A stretch of DNA of 7,770 nt from Planctomycetota bacterium (GTDB lineage Bacteria; Planctomycetota; Phycisphaerae; Sedimentisphaerales; Anaerobacaceae). The notes beneath the pieces are model-generated. The model had not been told where the DNA came from. It did no database searches and saw only the letters and a list, made by a program, of their open reading frames with translations. The stretch covers positions 55,919 through 63,688 of the forward strand of contig CP070830.1 of NCBI GenBank assembly GCA_020344865.1, read 5' to 3'. The translations under genes and the position numbers were made by a program. Shown one piece after another: positions 6,155-7,770 of this stretch; the first letter of the stretch is position 1, and each line of letters opens with the position of its first letter.

Positions 6155-7173
6155 CGAAAGAAAAAGGCGACAGAATCTTACTTGCGCACGGCGGCGGAGG
6201 TCGATTGACGGATGAGTTAATCCGGCACTATATCCTGCCGAGCTTTCACAACGATACCCTTGCTGAATTGGCCGATTCGGCGAAGTTGGACCTCGATTCC
6301 AAGTCGATTTGTTTCACAACGGACAGCTATGTTGTCAAGCCATTGTTTTTTAACGGCGGTGATATCGGCAAGCTGGCCATCTGCGGGACTATAAACGACC
6401 TGGCTGTCGCCGGTTCTGAGCCTGTTGGGCTGTCACTATCTTTGATAATCGAGGAGGGGCTCGAATTTGAAGTGTTAGAGAGGATTTTAGCCAGTATCAG
6501 CGAAACAGCCCGGGCAAACAGAGTTGATATTGTCACGGGCGACATCAAGACCGTTGAGGCCAGCGCGGCGGACAAGATTTTCATAAATACGGCAGGGATT
6601 GGGGTGCGGATAGACGGCGCACGTTTAGGCGCCAAAAGAATCGCGGTCGGCGACAAAATCATTATCAACGGCACGATTGGCGACCACGGGATGACTATTA
6701 TCTCACAGCGGGAAGGTATCAAGTTTGAATCGCAGCTCGCAAGTGACTGCGCGGCACTCGCGGGACTGACGTGTCAATTGCTGCGAAGTACGAAGGATAT
6801 AAAATTTATGCGCGACCCGACCCGCGGCGGCCTGGCTGCAACACTCAACGAAATCTCAAGAAGCAGCGGCCTGAGCATAGAAGTTCGCGAGGTGGATATC
6901 CCAATCAATCCAACGGTGCAAGCGGCGGCCGATATGCTCGGTTTTGATATACTCAACATTGCAAACGAAGGCAAATTTGTGGCGATTGTCTCATGTGAAT
7001 CGGCAGATGCATGCCTGAAGATATGCAGAAAACACCCGCTGGGCAAAGAGGCGAGCATAATCGGTGAGATTGTAGAAGCCGGGGATGTGCCGGTAGTAGA
7101 GCTGGTGACCAAGATTGGCGGCAGAAGGATTGTTCAGATGCCGTACGGGCGCGAGCTGCCGAGGATATGCTGA
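6151..7173 (+). CDS. hypE: HypE, carbamoyl dehydratase (cyanide ligand synthesis)
   Basis: HypE accepts the carbamoyl group from HypF on its C-terminal Cys and dehydrates it with ATP to a protein thiocyanate, which donates CN to HypC-HypD. From the GTG the protein has 340 residues, normal for the family. It belongs to the PurM/SelD ATP-binding superfamily: glycine-rich AHGGGGRLTDELI (12-24), FTTDSYVVKPLFFNGGDIG (55-73), GTINDLAVAGSEP (79-91), VTGDIKTVE (128-136) and DPTRGGLAATLNE (222-234). It ends PRIC with the modified cysteine exactly at the C terminus (C340). The GTG overlaps the hypD TGA by 4 bases (GTGA), which indicates translational coupling. The upstream ATG at 6088 would add 21 residues read out of frame from the conserved HypD C terminus and lacks a ribosome binding site. 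Confidence 0.96.
   Translation: MTKEKGDRILLAHGGGGRLTDELIRHYILPSFHNDTLAELADSAKLDLDSKSICFTTDSYVVKPLFFNGGDIGKLAICGTINDLAVAGSEPVGLSLSLIIEEGLEFEVLERILASISETARANRVDIVTGDIKTVEASAADKIFINTAGIGVRIDGARLGAKRIAVGDKIIINGTIGDHGMTIISQREGIKFESQLASDCAALAGLTCQLLRSTKDIKFMRDPTRGGLAATLNEISRSSGLSIEVREVDIPINPTVQAAADMLGFDILNIANEGKFVAIVSCESADACLKICRKHPLGKEASIIGEIVEAGDVPVVELVTKIGGRRIVQMPYGRELPRIC
7161..7164 (+). promoter_or_regulatory. Ribosome binding site that decides the hypA start
   Basis: GAGG lies 8 bases before the ATG at 7173 but only 2 before the ATG at 7167, so it supports the second ATG. That start also puts the nickel-binding His at position 2. Confidence 0.6.
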
Positions 7174-7517
7174 TGCACGAGACGATGGTGGCGGAAAGCC
7201 TGCTGGCGACAATTTCAGAGGAGGCAAAAACGCAAAACGCGAAACCTGTAAACGCCAGGATTAGCTGTGGGATGCTCAACGCCATCAATGACGAAGCCCT
7301 TTGTTTTGCCTTCAATGCCCTTGCGAAAGGCACGAGCTGCGAAGGCGTAAAGCTGGAAATAGAGCACAAGCCGATGCAGGGACGGTGCAAGAAGTGCAGC
7401 GAGCATTTTGAGCTTGAGCTAAGTCGTCTAAAATGCCCGAAGTGCGACGGTGAAGATTTTGACTTGCTGCCGGATGCGCCTTTGCTGTTAGAACAAATAG
7501 AATTCGAGATGGAGTGA
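7173..7517 (+). CDS. hypA: HypA, nickel-insertion metallochaperone
   Basis: HypA binds nickel and, with the GTPase HypB, inserts it into the hydrogenase large subunit after the Fe(CN)2CO group is in place. With the ATG at 7173 the protein has 114 residues and begins MHETMVAESLL. The N-terminal amine, His2 and Glu3 form the family's nickel site, so the ATG two codons upstream (7167), which would move His to position 4, was not used. A structural zinc site is formed by two CX2C pairs, C72/C75 and C88/C91 (RCKKC and LKCPKC). The ATG shares its A with the hypE stop (TGATG), so translation is probably coupled. hypB begins 4 bases after the stop. Confidence 0.96.
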   Translation: MHETMVAESLLATISEEAKTQNAKPVNARISCGMLNAINDEALCFAFNALAKGTSCEGVKLEIEHKPMQGRCKKCSEHFELELSRLKCPKCDGEDFDLLPDAPLLLEQIEFEME

Positions 7518-7521
7518 TTTA

Positions 7522-7770
7522 ATGAGTAAAAAAGTCGATGTCGGCAAAAAAATTCTCAGCGCAAACGAAGAATACGCCCTCAAAAACAGCCGGTTACTTG
7601 CTGAGCAGAAGAAATTGTGCCTGAACATGATATCGTCGCCCGGGTCGGGCAAGACAACGATATTGGCCAGGACGATAAGCGATATGAAGGATAGGATTAA
7701 AATCGGCGTTATTGAAGGTGACATTCAAACAGACCTGGACGCAGAAAAAATCAGGGCAACCGAGGCGCCG
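7522..7770 (+). CDS. hypB: HypB, nickel-delivery GTPase (partial, cut by window end)
   Basis: HypB is a SIMIBI-class GTPase that works with HypA to load nickel; its GTP cycle controls dimerisation and metal release. Only the first 83 residues are in the window. They show a helix rich in charged residues (about 10-30), the Walker A motif SSPGSGKTT (38-46, K44 and T45), and EGDIQTDLDAEKIRATEAP (65-83) with the conserved Asp of GDIQTD. The protein starts directly with the core domain: there is no N-terminal CCGCGC-like nickel motif as in E. coli and no His-rich stretch. GGAG (7511-7514), embedded in the last codons of hypA, lies 7 bases before the ATG. Confidence 0.96.
   Translation, partial: MSKKVDVGKKILSANEEYALKNSRLLAEQKKLCLNMISSPGSGKTTILARTISDMKDRIKIGVIEGDIQTDLDAEKIRATEAP

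Noticed and set aside
7167..7172. hypA start at the ATG at 7167
   Set aside because: It would put two residues before the conserved MHE nickel-binding start, and the ribosome binding site would be only 2 bases away.

Overview
The window carries a nearly complete maturation operon for [NiFe] hydrogenase, read rightward in the order hypF, two unrelated genes, hypC, hypD, hypE, hypA, hypB (hypB is cut by the right edge). To its left are a gene for an OmpA-family lipoprotein and a leftward tRNA-Ala gene. The lipoprotein has a lipobox and a peptidoglycan-binding domain, so the host is a diderm (Gram-negative type) bacterium. The hyp set implies nickel-dependent hydrogen metabolism, probably in an anaerobe or facultative anaerobe. 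The tRNA does not encode its CCA end. The lineage cannot be fixed from this sequence. A planctomycete of the Phycisphaerae type, or a similar sediment anaerobe, is only a weak guess.

Layout. Bases 2-43 are the lysine-rich last 13 codons of an upstream gene, followed by a very stable hairpin (90-121) that probably ends its transcript. A leader of about 220 bases precedes the lipoprotein gene (340-1110). Bases 1111-1301 hold no gene that I can support. The tRNA-Ala(GGC) gene at 1302-1374 is on the minus strand and has a textbook promoter at 1386-1414. A perfect TATAAT at 1477-1482 points the other way and probably drives the hyp operon, so 1386-1482 is a divergent promoter region.

The hyp genes act in one pathway. 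HypF makes carbamoyl-AMP from carbamoyl phosphate and moves the carbamoyl group to the C-terminal cysteine of HypE. HypE dehydrates it to a thiocyanate. The HypC-HypD complex takes the cyanide onto iron to build Fe(CN)2CO, which is delivered to the hydrogenase large subunit. HypA and HypB then insert nickel. All signature residues that I could check are present. Junctions are tight: hypD and hypE overlap by 4 bases, hypE and hypA share one base, and hypA and hypB are 4 bases apart. No hydrogenase structural gene is in the window.

The unusual part is 3885-4789, where two genes without an obvious role in hydrogenase maturation sit between hypF and hypC. One is an unrecognised 173-residue protein. 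The other is a 117-residue four-helix-bundle protein of the 23S rRNA intervening-sequence family, and it is distinctly AT-richer than its surroundings. I saw no CRISPR array, transposase, prophage gene or other clear new system.
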